The notes under the pieces are model-generated. The model had not been told where the DNA came from and ran no database searches. It saw only the letters and a list, made by a program, of their open reading frames with translations. The translations under genes and the position numbers were made by a program. Below are positions 1 to 12,269 of a stretch of 64,000 nucleotides of DNA, piece by piece. The stretch covers positions 6,200,001 through 6,264,000 of the forward strand of contig CP093831.1 of assembly GCA_033063855.1 (NCBI GenBank), given 5' to 3'. This stretch comes from Smittia aterrima. Its lineage: Eukaryota; Arthropoda; Insecta; Diptera; Chironomidae. How positions within the stretch are numbered: the first letter of the stretch is position 1; every line of letters starts with the position of its first letter.

Positions 1-338
1 GCAAAATAGTTTTAAAGACTTTGATTCTTATCTATCGAATTTGTATGTCATTTTATTATGAAAACTTAATTCATTTCGAGCAATAATTTCAAGTTTAAAA
101 CTCAGTCTTTCACTTTACACTCTCGCCACAAAAAATATTTCTAATTATAAATATTACAACTATTTTTGAAAGGTTCAATGGACTAGATATTATTTTTAAT
201 TAGAAAATATAATTACAGCCACGAATTTTTTTCGCTAAGAAAAGGTTCAATAACTCAAACACTTCGTGATTTTTTTTATTTACTTTTTATTTTCACGATT
301 TTTCTTTTCGTTAAAGTAATTGAGAAGTAAGAACTTAG

Positions 339-346
339 TATAAAAG
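339..346 (+). promoter_or_regulatory. TATA box of lipocalin gene 1
   Basis: TATAAAAG lies 47 bp before the ATG at 386, leaving a very short leader. The same box followed by AAGC occurs before the second lipocalin at 1504, and upstream flanks also resemble each other (AAAGGTTCA and CACGATT blocks), so promoter and gene were duplicated together. Confidence 0.7.
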
Positions 347-385
347 AAGCTGTCCATCAAGTAAAGTTATCACATAATATTCGCG

Positions 386-1148
386 ATGATAGGAAAAGTG
401 TTTATTCTGGCAATTACTTGCTTGTCTTTGACTTCAGCTCAACATCCCATCAACGGTACTTGTCCTGAATTTGAAAAGTGTCGAGATCCTAACATCGTCA
501 TGACGGCTGATAAAATTGCAGGAATTTGGTATACTCAAGCGAGTATTCCATTTTTCTTCCAGAGAGATAAGAAATGCATTTACATGAACTTCGAGAAAGG
601 CGACAAATCAAATGAAACTACTTTCAACAGAACAGAATACGACATAGCGTAAGTTTACTAGAAAATAAATAATAAAATATTTTTTAAATAAACATTGGTC
701 TTAACTAGAACCAATGGGAAACTGGTGACTTCTGGAACCTTAACCATTGTAGGAAACGATGGAATCTTCAACGTTCGTTATACTGATCGTAAGATTCGCA
801 GTTTCTCTTCAATTAAAAAATTAACAAAAATTAATTTCACTTTATTCCCAAAGTTCGATTACCGTTTCACTTTACGACTCTTATACTCACACCGGATTAT
901 TGGGTCTTAGTGTCTTGCTATGAATGCGATTTCTTCGATGATCCTCCGGGAGGTAAGTTTGATTAAATCTCTAAAGATCTTAATCATGAAACATAACAAT
1001 TCCAGTCTACGGGTTCATCTTCACAAGAATGCAATATCCAGAATGTGGCGTGATCGATACTGCAAAGAAGAGTTGGTCAAAATGTGGACTCTCTGAGAAA
1101 GCGTTCATTACTCACGATCAACAAAATTGTCGTTTCTGTCCTCGTTGA
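386..1148 (+). CDS. Secreted lipocalin-like protein, copy 1
   Basis: Four exons: 386-648, 709-788, 854-952 and 1006-1148, all GT-AG with matching phases, giving 194 aa. Residues 1-18 form a signal peptide ending TSA. The first lipocalin signature is AGIWYTQAS near residue 45 (G-x-W), and a late strand reads PDYWVLVSCYEC. The mature chain has many cysteines (two in the first 15 residues, KKC, SCYEC, and a C-terminal NCRFC), so it is probably disulfide-rich. Family members are extracellular beta-barrels that carry small hydrophobic ligands such as pigments, sterols or odorants; the ligand here cannot be read. AATAAA follows the stop at about 1173. An in-frame-looking open stretch runs across the third intron and should not be taken as coding. 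Lipocalin assignment is good; the subfamily (ApoD/crustacyanin-like) is a guess. Confidence 0.82.
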
Positions 1149-1503
1149 GTGTTTACATTCAGTGCTTAAAAAGAAATAAATAAATTGATTATTATTTTTT
1201 TCAAAATGAAAGGAAATAAAGGAAAAATATCAATGAAGATAAATATATCGTAAACTAAATTCGATTGGAAACAACAGACTCATTGAGTCTCTTTACTCAA
1301 AATTAAATAGTGTCGAGCTTTTACTTTTTATTTTTATTTAACAAGGAGATGATTTACTTTTGTACTTCGACCACAATGAAAGAAATGCTAAGAAAGGTTC
1401 ATAAACAAAAATATTTCGTGCTTTTCGCCTCATTTACATTTTAATAACCTTCACGATTATCCTATTAGTTGCAGTAATTAAAAAAATGAGGACGAATACT
1501 AAG

Positions 1504-1510
1504 TATAAAA
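1504..1510 (+). promoter_or_regulatory. TATA box of lipocalin gene 2
   Basis: TATAAAA, 47 bp before the ATG at 1551, the same spacing as in copy 1. Confidence 0.68.
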
Positions 1511-1550
1511 GAAGCTTTCGATCGTCTAAAGATATCACTAAGTATCCGCG

Positions 1551-2296
1551 ATGATTGCAAAAGCATTCATTCTTGCCATCTCTAGCTTGGCGCTGGCTTC
1601 AGCTCAGTATCCCATCAACGGCACTTGTCCTGATTTCACCAAATGTCGTGACAAAAACATTTGCTTGACGGCAGATGATATTGCAGGAATTTGGTATACT
1701 CAAGCGAGTATTCCCTTTTTCTTCCAGAGAGAGAAGAAGTGCACTTACATGAATTTCGTGAAAGGCGAGGATTCAAGTATAGCTTTTTTCAACAGAACAG
1801 AATACAACGAAGCGTAATTCATCTATAAATTAAATATTTTTCTAAATAAAATATTTTTCTTTCGTAGAACGAATTCCAAACGAGTAACTTCTGGTTCCTT
1901 CCATAGCATAGAAGAAAATGGGCACTTCAATATAAGTTACACTGACCGTAAGTCTCAGAGCTTTACCTTTTCAATCAAATTTAAACAATATTCGTTTCAA
2001 TTTCAAAGTTCTATTACCGTTTCACTTCACGACTCTTATTTTTGAACCGGATTATTGGGTGATGGCGTCGTGTTATGAATGCGAATTCTTCGATGATCCT
2101 CCGGGAAGTAAGTTTGATTTATTGTTTAAAAACTTAAATATTAAATTTAAAAATTTCAGTCTATGGATTCATCTTCACAAGAATGCAAAATCCGGATTGT
2201 GGAGTAATCGAAAAAGCGATAGAGAGTTGGGAAAAATGTGGACTCTCCGGGAAATCGTTTGATACTCAAGATCAACAAAACTGTCGTTTCTGTTAA
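1551..2296 (+). CDS. Secreted lipocalin-like protein, copy 2
   Basis: Exons 1551-1813, 1868-1947, 2009-2107 and 2160-2296 give 192 aa, with intron positions and phases identical to copy 1. The signal peptide is residues 1-18 (ends ASA), followed by YPINGTCPDFTKC. The G-x-W signature AGIWYTQAS, the FFFQR segment, the PDYWVMASCYEC strand and the C-terminal NCRFC are kept. Divergence lies mainly in exon 2 and the loop before the last exon. It ends at NCRFC, two residues shorter than copy 1. A polyadenylation signal (AATAAA) overlaps the stop at 2296-2301. A tandem duplicate of the gene 400 bp upstream; probably secreted, with an unknown hydrophobic ligand. Confidence 0.82.
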
Positions 2297-2329
2297 ATAA
2301 AGTTTTGAGTAATCAACATCCCAATTACA

Positions 2330-5300
2330 AAATCATGAACAGAAATATTCAATCTTTTTTAAGCGAAGCTTCACGTCAAAAGTGAAGTAAAATTAATAAA
2401 AAGGTTAATAAGGGGAAAGGTTTGAATTTCATAACTTTTAAAATTCAATCTCCTGACCTTTCGTAAACAGCTTCAGGTTGTGCTATTTAAGATTACATTT
2501 AAAGAGTCGGACAAAAACTGTTTGCTTTAATTTAGAGTCGAGTATTTGAGTCGTGCATTTGAAAGCCTCAAAAGATTTCATTGGATTTCACAGCGCGAGA
2601 AAGTTATTGCGGAAAGTCGCCGAGTGCCGAAATTGCTTCTGACTTTACTGCTTTGGGCAATAAGGCAGCTTTACGGTAACGACAATTTTATGTCACCGTG
2701 TCCTTTTCACATTGAGTTGCACAAGGTCAGCCAACAGAAATCTTTGAAGCAAACAAATCCGTGAACATTTTCATAGAGCATCCCCGGAAAGGGAACTTGA
2801 TAATAAATTTAAATCCGAAGAGCTTTAAATTATCAAAGCATTGCATTTTAAGAGCGTGCAGATGTTTGAACAGACGATGCCACTTGGATGAAACTTTTCT
2901 GTGTGGGGTAGCTCTCCAGTTATTTTTGAAGGGAAAAAACTTTAAAATAAAATATTTTCTTAAGAAAACTCGAGAAGCAAAAAGGAAGATTATCACTTCG
3001 AGGTGTCAAATTAAAAAGTTTTTCGTTTTCTCAGCTGCAAAGACTTAATCTCGTTCCACTTCATTGCTTCGCTTGCAAATTATTAAACAAAGCTTAATAA
3101 GACTTTTTCCCATCTCGACGTTCTTCGCTCACAAATCTTTGTCCATTAAAATCAATCATCGAATTATTGACGAAATTGTTTACACAACTCGTGTTTACAA
3201 GTTTTTTTTTGTGAAGTGAACGCTATTCTAGAGAAAAAATATTCTCCGACGAAGCGTTCGTATATCTCAAGCGAACATGTTTTGAAGCTTTAAATCGTGT
3301 TACACAATCAACGACAAGACTTTGCATTAGATTTTCCCCTCGAGGCAATTCCAAGAAGATGAAAATCGCTTTGGATGTGCTGTGAGCGTCAACATCTCGT
3401 TTCAAACGTGTTTCGTACCTCTGCATGTCGGAAGCTTTTAATAATTTTATTTTTTGATGTGAATTAATCTTTGAAGACTGAAATTTCGTCCAAGTGGGCG
3501 GAAAGAAAGTTTAAGGATCAACCTGTCGGAGGCGGATGAATCCTTGACGTCAGAAGACGGCCCAAGAAAATTGTCAACAAGTAAGGTTGACGCAGAAAGT
3601 TAAAATCTAAACTGAAGGATCTAGTCATACACACCAAGGAGAAAAATGGAAGAAATATATTTTAAAATCTATTCAAGAAGATCATCTTTGAGGGCTCTCG
3701 AAAAGTCGGCAGTTGAATATCCTCTTCTTCGTAAATCAAATCAATCTTGAAATCTTTTGCTGTTCTGCTGATTACCTTCAACTGTTTGAACTGTGTATTC
3801 TGACAAGGCTGTAGTGTTAGTTAACTAAGTTCTATAGAAAAATATATTTTGAAATTTTTAAGATGTTGTGTGGTAAGTTAAGTCCCAAATTGACATGAAC
3901 CGTCTGACCTTCTCTTTGATTGCGAGTTTTATGTTGGATTACTTTGATACTCAGTGAACGTGGCTCATCAACGCAAAGTTTAATTCTTTTGAAGTTGTTT
4001 TCTGCGTTGGTTGTGCTTAGCGTCCGTGAAACGACTTCACTGCAATCTCTGACCTGAATTGCAAAATCTCATCTCAAATCCAACTTTGTAACGCAATATA
4101 ATTTAAATTTTACAAGTGAAAGCTTATCAAAAGCGTGCAAAGTACTTAACAAGGGTTTAGATTTCCGTTCACTTCACGCACGAAACAAGAGAAATGACTT
4201 TGCTTTTGAAGTCAAAGAATTTCCTTGAAATTTTCAAGAATATGTGAACATTTTAATTGAAAGAAGAATTCTTCAAAATTGAAATTTCTTCTTTGTCATC
4301 GGCAACTCGAGGGATGAATTATTTATACTTTCAGCGCAAAATAAAATATCAAACAAGCAAATGTCAAAGATGGCTACTGATTAAATCAACTAATGAGCTG
4401 TCGCTTTTTCAGGAATCAAAATTCAATTGAGCACAAAACAAACGTGATAAGGAAAATCAATTTCTGATGGAGATGTTTCCTGGAAACGTTTTGAAATATT
4501 CACGAAAATTCTGTTTTACTTTGTTTAACTTAAACAGTTTTGAAAATGTTGAAATTGGAAAATGAATTCTAACGATAACTTCTCACGTTAAAAACCTTTC
4601 GTTTGCAAAATTATTATTTATTGCTCTTCCATATTTTGAAATTCTCTTCTCCATTCAAAGCGCGTCACATTCAGGGAATGCTTAAGAAGAAATACCGACT
4701 TAGGCGTATCTCGCAATTTCCTTTCTGGCAAATATTGAAGATTTATGTTTGAGAGAAAAGAGCCTTTTATGAATGTTTGGTGCTAGAGGCTGAGATAAGT
4801 TTCTTTTGTTTTGATTTAAAGAGCGTGAAAGGATTTCTTTTCCGTTAAGAAGTAAAAGTAAACGACACAGAAAAGTGTCAACGAGACAACCGTAAATGTT
4901 AAATGGCTGCGATGCCCCGCTGCTTATGATCATGAATTTTCCTGTTCCAAATTTATTCCAACAAATAAGAAAATTTTCATTAAAGCTTGAAGCGGATATT
5001 CCCTTCTTAATGAAGACAGAATTATTTTCATTAGTCGAATACTTTTGGTTCGATGCTCTGTCTAAATAAGATATCTACCTTCTCATGCAATAAATTGATT
5101 TTATTTCCACTCACGTTTGTGCGGTATCTCGATCGTCAGAATGAACTCAAACGGATAAGCAGAATGAACGAACGTTAACCTTTCAGTCAAAATCTATTCA
5201 GGGAAAGCTTTACATTTGAATCGCCTCATATTGAATTCCAATGCCTTTTCATTCTGTCGCTGCCATACGAAGGCGTGTGAATAATTTGTTTGCCTTCGAA

Positions 5301-7219
5301 TCTTCTTAGAATTCATTTCGGGTGATAAGCGAAAGTTTAGCGATGACACTTGATTTCCTTTCGGTTTCACCGAATCCAGACGTGTATCGTCACCGGAATT
5401 GAAATTCAATTTTTGCCCTCATATTGACATGTTCAAGCTGTTGTCAAAACCTGTTAAATTTAGATTTTTTCTAGCGAAACCAATTTTGTTGTTACGCGTT
5501 TCGTTAACTGATTATGTGGGAGTTATCAACCTTGCATAATTCGATTTACGAGCAAAGGCAACAGTAAGATTTTGATTTTGAATTTAATAAACTCAAACAA
5601 AGGACAAAAGTTTTCTTTTTTGAATTAAAAAATTTCAGGGAACAATATTAATGAAACGAAAGATGATGATGAACCGTCTGACCGGACCTTTCATTTGGGT
5701 CGTTCGTCAAAAACATGAAGTCTAATCCTTTCCTCCTTTTATCGCTTCCCGTTCAACCCTTTTCCATGCAATTAAATGTGTGTCCGAAGAACTCCTTGTT
5801 CAACAAAATACATTTTAATTAAAAATAGGGTTTCGTGTACATTGTGAGCAGCCTTTTCGTTATGAACTCGAGAAGCGAAACAATATTTTGGAGTCGTTAT
5901 CGACATCGATTGCGCGTGAAATTGACAAACTTTTCTTTATTTTAAATATTTGTTCAAAGCCTCAGAAGCTTTTCTTGATTTATTTCAAATTCAAGGTCAT
6001 AAATTTAAAGACAAAAAGCTTTTCAAAGCTTCTAATTTATTACCAACCAATAACTTGTTACCCAATTTGAAGAGCGTATCTTCTCATCCTCAGAGCTTCA
6101 CGTGATAAACCATTGAGCTTCCATATTAAACCGATGAGCCGTAAAATTAACAAGATTATGAGAGGCTCTTCATTCTCGGATAACCTTTGTGTTCACCTCA
6201 GATAGACGAAGCTGTGAGTTGGTCAAAGATCGTTGTAATGAAAGTTATCGGTCGACTCGGTGAACGAGGAATCTCTTGAAGTGAGAAAGTTTTCCGAGAG
6301 AATATTGAGCTCGTTTTAAGAGAGCGACGCTCACGCTCATTTTCATCTGTTGAAGAATATTTTTCTTATATTGGGAAATTTCATTCATATTTTCTTCAGT
6401 CTGCTGTTGAACGTCGTCCCTTGTTTTTGAATTCGCTGAATAACCGGAAAATACAATTTAAAATTGAAAATAAAAAAATATTTTTCTGCTCTTCGAAGAA
6501 TGTAAAACATTTGAAAATAATTTGTGGAATTAATTTTTACGAGTGCACTTGAAATAAACTATAAAATCTGGAATTTCTAAACACTGCAACGAATGATTGT
6601 TTTGTGAGCTAGAGAGATCAAAGATCATCTGTCCTGCACATTTCATGTACACGCCGTTAATTTTTGGATTCAGTTACGTTTTATTTAGCTTGGCGACGAC
6701 GTCGTAATTTGAGCTTCGTAAAAAAATATTTTTCCACAAAAAGTCAACACAGAATTAGATAAATGGGAAAAGAACGAGGATTCATCTCTGTTGTCCTACA
6801 TTTTCAGCGGAATGTGAAAGATTGTGACAAATCACAGTGATTACAGTCAAAGGCAGTGAAAATCTTATTTTCAAGGAGACGAGAGCTCAAAAAGTTTTTT
6901 TTGTGAAGAAAAAGAAATAAAATATAAAAAGATCCTACAATAAACATTGTTCAGTGACATTAGAAGAAGAAATTCTAAAGACAAGAGACGGAAGTTGTAA
7001 TCAGAAAATTTGTATCTTGTTGACTGCTCCGCCTACTTGTCCGATCGTTAAACTGGAATGTCGCAACCGACGAAAAACAACCGAAATAATTAATTAAACG
7101 ACCCTTCGCTTGAATTCGAAGAAAACTCAATGGGATTATCGCCACAAATGAGAGCTTAAAGTGATCATAAAAAACATTCGCTTATTGATAAACAAAAAGA
7201 AGAAGAAGGAGGCACAATA
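2330..7219. other. Intergenic region and 5' flank of the allatotropin receptor
   Basis: No open frame here has a family match, splice context or repeat support; frames of up to about 95 codons at 2.5-3.4, 4.7-4.9, 5.2 and 5.9 kb look random. The last few hundred bases before 7220 should hold the receptor's leader, but I could not place its start site. Confidence 0.5.
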
Positions 7220-10200
7220 ATGGAAGCGATTCTATCGTCATTAGGAACGCCGACGACAACAGCCGAGGATTTGCTGTTTAATTCATCAACGTTAGACTTT
7301 TTGCTAAATCCTTCGGTGACAACATGTTTGGAGACAAGCCCCGATTGTATTATAGATCATTCAAAGGTCTGTGTGGGTGATCCGGAATATTGCAATCTCA
7401 CAAAGTCCGAATACGAAGAACTTCTCTATGACTATATCTCGCCCACTGTGCCCGAGTGGATTCTCATTTGTTCACACATGGTTGTATTTCTAATGGGACT
7501 GGTGAGTGATTTCTAATTACTGCTGTTTCACTTAACCGGCTTTCAAGTGTCATCATCCGATTTAATTATTTCCTCTCACGAACAAGATTGATTATCAATC
7601 GGAATGTAATCAATAATTTGGGTTTTTCGCGGGATCTCGAGAGCATTTGAAAATGTTTGAAATCCAAGCTTTGGATGCCTAAATAATTAAAAAATTTAAT
7701 GAATGAATTGCTCTTCTGACTACAAAACTCAGAAGCAATTAAAAGTCCCAGGTCATGATATCGAGATAGCCGATGTTCAAATTAATTTTCACACGGAACT
7801 TTAGCTTTTCCGTCAGAGAAGTTTAACATTGCACATCTCCGTGATTTTAATTGAAAACTAATGAAATTTTCCAGTTAAATGGAAAGGAAGTATAATTAAC
7901 ATCGTTCAAATATTAATCTCACCCTAATGCCTGAAGTTTAGAGCTCGCTGTTGACTTGAATTGGAAAAAGTTGTAATCGAAAGAACGGAAAACATTTTTC
8001 ATTAAAAGTCGATGATCTTTTCGTTATTTTCCTGATGATAAAGCGAAAATATTTTACGATTTTGTTTGTTTCTCAATTTTATTGCTTTTCGATGAAGATT
8101 GAATCAACTTTCTCTTTAAGAAAATTTACTTTAAAAGCTTCCAGAGTTTTTTCTTCATTAATTCGTTTTCGTTAAGAAATAATTTATTTATACAAAAATA
8201 TTTCACACCGTGAGCTCATCAAAGTTAATCCAAAGAGAGAAAATTCATCACTTCGTCGTAAAATTTTCTAGTTTAATGCGGTTTTCCGTCCAACGTCTCG
8301 GAGCTTTCAGCTCGAAGCAAATCATGGTCCTTGAAAAGTTTGCAATATTAAAATGATTGTACAAACATTTCATCTTGCATAGAATTAAATGAGAATGTCT
8401 AAGAATGAAAAACGTGATTGAAATGCACGAGAAGTTCATACAAGAGCAAAGTTTCGCAAATTTCGCTACAAAGCTCTACCGCCAATAACAACAATTTCTT
8501 TGGAAATTCATCTCATGATTCTACAATTTACCACCAAACTCAATGAACCTACAGAGCCACGTCTTATCTGATTTATCGAGTGAGTGAATAAAACATCGAG
8601 AATCTTCTTTCTTTTCCAGATCGGCAATGCCCTCGTTTGCTTGGCAGTCTATACCAATCGTTCAATGCGAACTGTGACAAACATCTTCATAGTCAACCTA
8701 GCTGTAGCTGATTTCTTTGTGATACTGCTTTGCTTGCCTCCAACAGTCGTCTGGGATGTTACTGAGACCTGGTTCTTAGGCGAGGCGCTGTGCAAAGTCG
8801 TGATTTATTTTCAGGTTGGTTTCATTACCGTTATCTCGCTCACAGATTCTCCCCCGATTTATTTACGAGAGTGTTTGTTTACTTTATGGAAATCACAACC
8901 AGCTGCCCGATATCACTTGCCAAAACGCAGAGTGAAAACGAGAAATCACAGACGCGAACACATCGAAACGATGAAGTGGGCAAAATTAATTAAACAGTTT
9001 TGTAGCGAGATGCGTTAGAACAGACGAGCCTCTGTTGGGACGTTAACAAGTGCTGGCAATTGAGTGACATTTTATTCTCATTCGATGTGAGATGCTCTCG
9101 TGGAAATTGAAGTGAACGCTTCAAATGTTTTACGTATCGTCTTTCTACCACTTCGAGTAACTTAAATTGGCATTAACTCAACTCATGCAAGAACTCACAT
9201 TGCCCCTGGCAATGCTTGTCGACCTTCATCAGTGTGACTTCCTTATTAAAATAGGCTTCCAACTAAGTTCATTATCACTCATCTTAAAATTTAATTTCCG
9301 CGTTGAACTCCTCGTATTCGTGAGCTAGTTGAATTTTCACGCCACGACATCGTCGACGAAGATCAACAGCACGAGTTCCAAAGTAAACGAACGCGCTCTA
9401 ATGTTTACAAAAAAAATCAAATTACGTTTCGCTGTCGTTTCACATTTCTAATTCAGTTTTTTTTTCTCTTTTTCTTGGGTTTTTTGGGAATTTCTCTTGT
9501 CTCCTTTTCCTTTGTATCTTCGCAGACTGTCAGCGTGACTGTATCTATTCTCACATTAACGTTCATATCGATAGATCGATGGTACGCAATATGCTTTCCA
9601 TTGCGTTATAAGCCACAGCCTGGAAGGGCGATAATCTGGATTGGAATTATATGGAGCGTAGCTCTTTTATTTGATTTGCCGGAATTTTTCGTTCTCCACA
9701 CGATTTCAAAGCAACTAAGATTTGGCGTTCAGCTCTTCACACAATGTGCTTCTTCTTGGAGCTCACAGGATGAGAAAAACTTTAATATCATCAAAGCTGT
9801 CTTTTTGTATACGTGAGTAAACGCATCTGTCCCTTTTTTCCCTTATACGACATTCCGCAATTCAATTTCCACACGAATAAACTTTTCGCTTTCTTTTCTC
9901 TCTTGCAGACTTCCTCTCATCCTAATGACAATCGCTTACTATCAAATCGTGAGGGTGCTCTGGAGATCTGACACAATTCCCGGACATAGTAATTTAAAAG
10001 CTCAGAAACCGAGCTACAATAGAAGTAAAGACGACTCAGAGATCTCTTCAAGTTTTGATGTCAAAAGCTCGAAATGAGAAAAATTTTAAACTTTCGTTTA
10101 ACTTGAAGATTTCGTTGAACTTTCTATGTTAGCATTCGGGAATCATCATGCCCGCATATTTTTAAACTTTTCTTTCACGTCAATTCCAGATAAAGTCAAC

Positions 10201-10896
10201 CACTTGAGTCATGGAGAGTCAAACTCAACTACAATGGGACAGTTGAGAGCTCGTCGAAAGGCATCGAAAATGCTTGTCGCGGTCGTAATTATGTTTGCCG
10301 CTTGTTACTTCCCTGTTCACGCCCTAAATATAATCAGATACACCTACACGAACATTGATCAGAGCGAAGTGATTTCTGTACTCTCGCTGCTATCGCACTG
10401 GCTGTGTTATGCAAATTCGGCTGTCAATCCTCTTATTTACAATTTCATGAGTGGTGAGTTGGTAGCAAAATATTTTCTATTTGGAATTATTTATAATCTG
10501 AATTTATGTTCGCAGGAAAATTTCGACGAGAATTTAGAAATGTCCTTGAGAGAGGACACTGTTTGACTTTACGTAACACGCAGAGAAATCATCAATGGCA
10601 ATCTCAGTTCAGATCGAGGTGTGCAAACGAAGACCAAGAACATTCATTCATTCAATCAACAACCCACATGATTCATGTTACGCCGAGCTTAAAACGAACG
10701 CATGGATGTCCGGTGAGTTGGATAATTGAAAAAAATCAGGTGACAAATTGCTTTATTGCTCTCTTCGTATTAGCAAACGTGTCAGACATCGTTCACCAAT
10801 GGACATTCTCATGCCGTCAATGGAGAGATTCCAAACTCATTACGGGAGAGCTTAAAGACGAATTCGATTAACGAGAAGAGAAGGAATTTATGTTGA
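7220..10896 (+). CDS. ATR: Allatotropin receptor (orexin receptor-like class A GPCR)
   Basis: Seven exons: 7220-7501, 8620-8814, 9526-9812, 9909-10024, 10190-10453, 10516-10712 and 10774-10896; 487 aa. The extracellular N-terminus has NSS and NLT glycosylation sites. TM1 is split by intron 1 (IGNALVC). TM2 has NLAVADFFV, and CLPPTVVWDVTETWF follows it. TM3 ends in DRW at residue 176, TM4 is near IIWIGIIWSV, TM5 has AYYQIVRVLW, TM6 has CYFPVHALN, and TM7 has NSAVNPLIY. The disulfide pair is EALC before TM3 and QCASSW in loop 2. DRW, the TETWF loop and LW...IPG after TM5 are hallmarks of the orexin/allatotropin receptor group, which couples to Gq/calcium and controls juvenile hormone synthesis, gut and heart in insects. 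The last intron (61 bp) is open if retained, which would end the protein at 10871; splicing fits better. AATAAA at 10914. Confidence 0.9.
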
Positions 10897-10924
10897 ATGT
10901 CGAACTAAGAGAAAATAAATGTTT

Positions 10925-11935
10925 AAGATTGGTGTTTTAAACTTTAATGTAGCAGATGGAAAAATTTCAATTTATTTTTGTGAAGAAAATAAAATAGTGA
11001 AACTGAGTTATAAAAAAAACTGGTTTCATGAAATAAATCTAAAAAGTTTTTCTTCTTTATTAATTTAAAAACATGAAAGGTAAAGAAATTTTTAATAAAA
11101 ATAAATTATGAGGAGTTTATATTTTACGAAATTACTGGAAAAGCCTTTTGGGAAGAAAGTCGAGTCCATAAAGTTTTCGCTTAAATAGAAACATTTTGAT
11201 TACAGCTTCAAACATTATTTTTCTCATCGAAAACGTTGCCGCCCACGCTTTCAATTTAAACAGGAAAGGTTGAAAGAACTTTCTACGATCTACTCTATCA
11301 GGTGTGGTGGGATTTATTAGCAATAAAAGCTCCGCTTAACAGACTCAAGAGAAATTTATTCAACCGCCTACGTAAAAGTTTTTGGGCTTCAGCAAGTTTT
11401 TTGTCGAATGGATAAAGGAATTTGTTTGGCAATGAATAGATTGTTGTCGAAAGTTATTGACTATTCTTGTAATAACAAATGAATTGTCTTCCTTTTTAGA
11501 AACAGTAAAGTTGAGGGAGCTAAAAGCTTAGTTTACTGTTACGAAAGTCGTAAAAGAATTTCTCATTTTCGCTCAGTTAGGTGCGGAGTTAACGTCTTAA
11601 TAAATTCACCGAAAGAGCTCGTTCGTTCGCTCGATGCTTAATGAATGAGGAAATAGAAACTTGCGATCACGTAGATAGTTTAGCAAGAATTTCATTTCAT
11701 TTAATTCCTTTCATGCGTCAAACGAAACTTTTCTCTTCTTGCTCGTCTGAGGTTTTAAGCGAAAGCTTTCAAATAGAATACGAACGAGAGAATAATAGAA
11801 AACATTTGACGTTGTATTGATTCAATATATCATTGAGTGAAAATAATTAGAACGTAGGAAGTTAGAATTGTAATGAGTTTGCCAAGCCAATTATTTTAAG
11901 CTTAACTGCTAAGACTTAGCTAGCCTACTAAAGGG
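10925..11935. other. Intergenic, no gene recognised
   Basis: AT-rich sequence between the receptor's polyadenylation signal and the ARL6 promoter. Frames seen at 11.1-11.3 kb carry no recognisable domain. Confidence 0.5.
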
Positions 11936-11939
11936 CCTG

Positions 11940-11965
11940 CTGCTAGGAAACTTTATTTCTAGCAG
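11940..11965. repeat. Short inverted repeat next to the X-box
   Basis: CTGCTAG is mirrored by CTAGCAG with a 12-base A/T-rich loop that itself pairs partly (GAAA with TTTC). It abuts the X-box at 11965. Could be a protein-binding palindrome; function unknown. Confidence 0.45.
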
Positions 11966-11978
11966 TTGCCATGGCGAT
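11965..11978 (+). promoter_or_regulatory. RFX X-box upstream of ARL6
   Basis: GTTGCCATGGCGAT matches the ciliary X-box (two inverted half sites, GTTGCC and GGCAAC with a short spacer) at all but two positions of the perfect palindrome. It lies about 290 bp before the ARL6 start codon. RFX factors use such sites to drive ciliary genes in nematodes and flies, and ARL6 is one of those. The assignment is sequence plus context. Confidence 0.62.
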
Positions 11979-12269
11979 GAATGATGGAATCAACAAAACA
12001 ACAAAAAGTTTATGTTTTGTTGAATCGATTCACTGCACGAAAGAGTGAAAATTAATTTTCTTTATCCATTAAAGCGAAAAACCTTTTTAATATCGCGCTA
12101 ACAACATTACAAAGGCTGCGTCGAGTGATAAGAGCATGACTCATATCAAGACATTAGCATCTCAACCTTATGTTTAATATTTTCATCAAAGAACGAGAAA
12201 TTTCCGTCGATCCAAAAATAAACATTCCAGCGAACCTGGTCTGAGTAGCGAAAGAAAGAAAAACGCAAA

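Noticed and set aside
3895..5683. ATGAACCGTCTGACC occurs at both 3895 and 5669.
   Set aside because: About two such 15-base matches are expected by chance in a 64-kb window, and the flanks differ.
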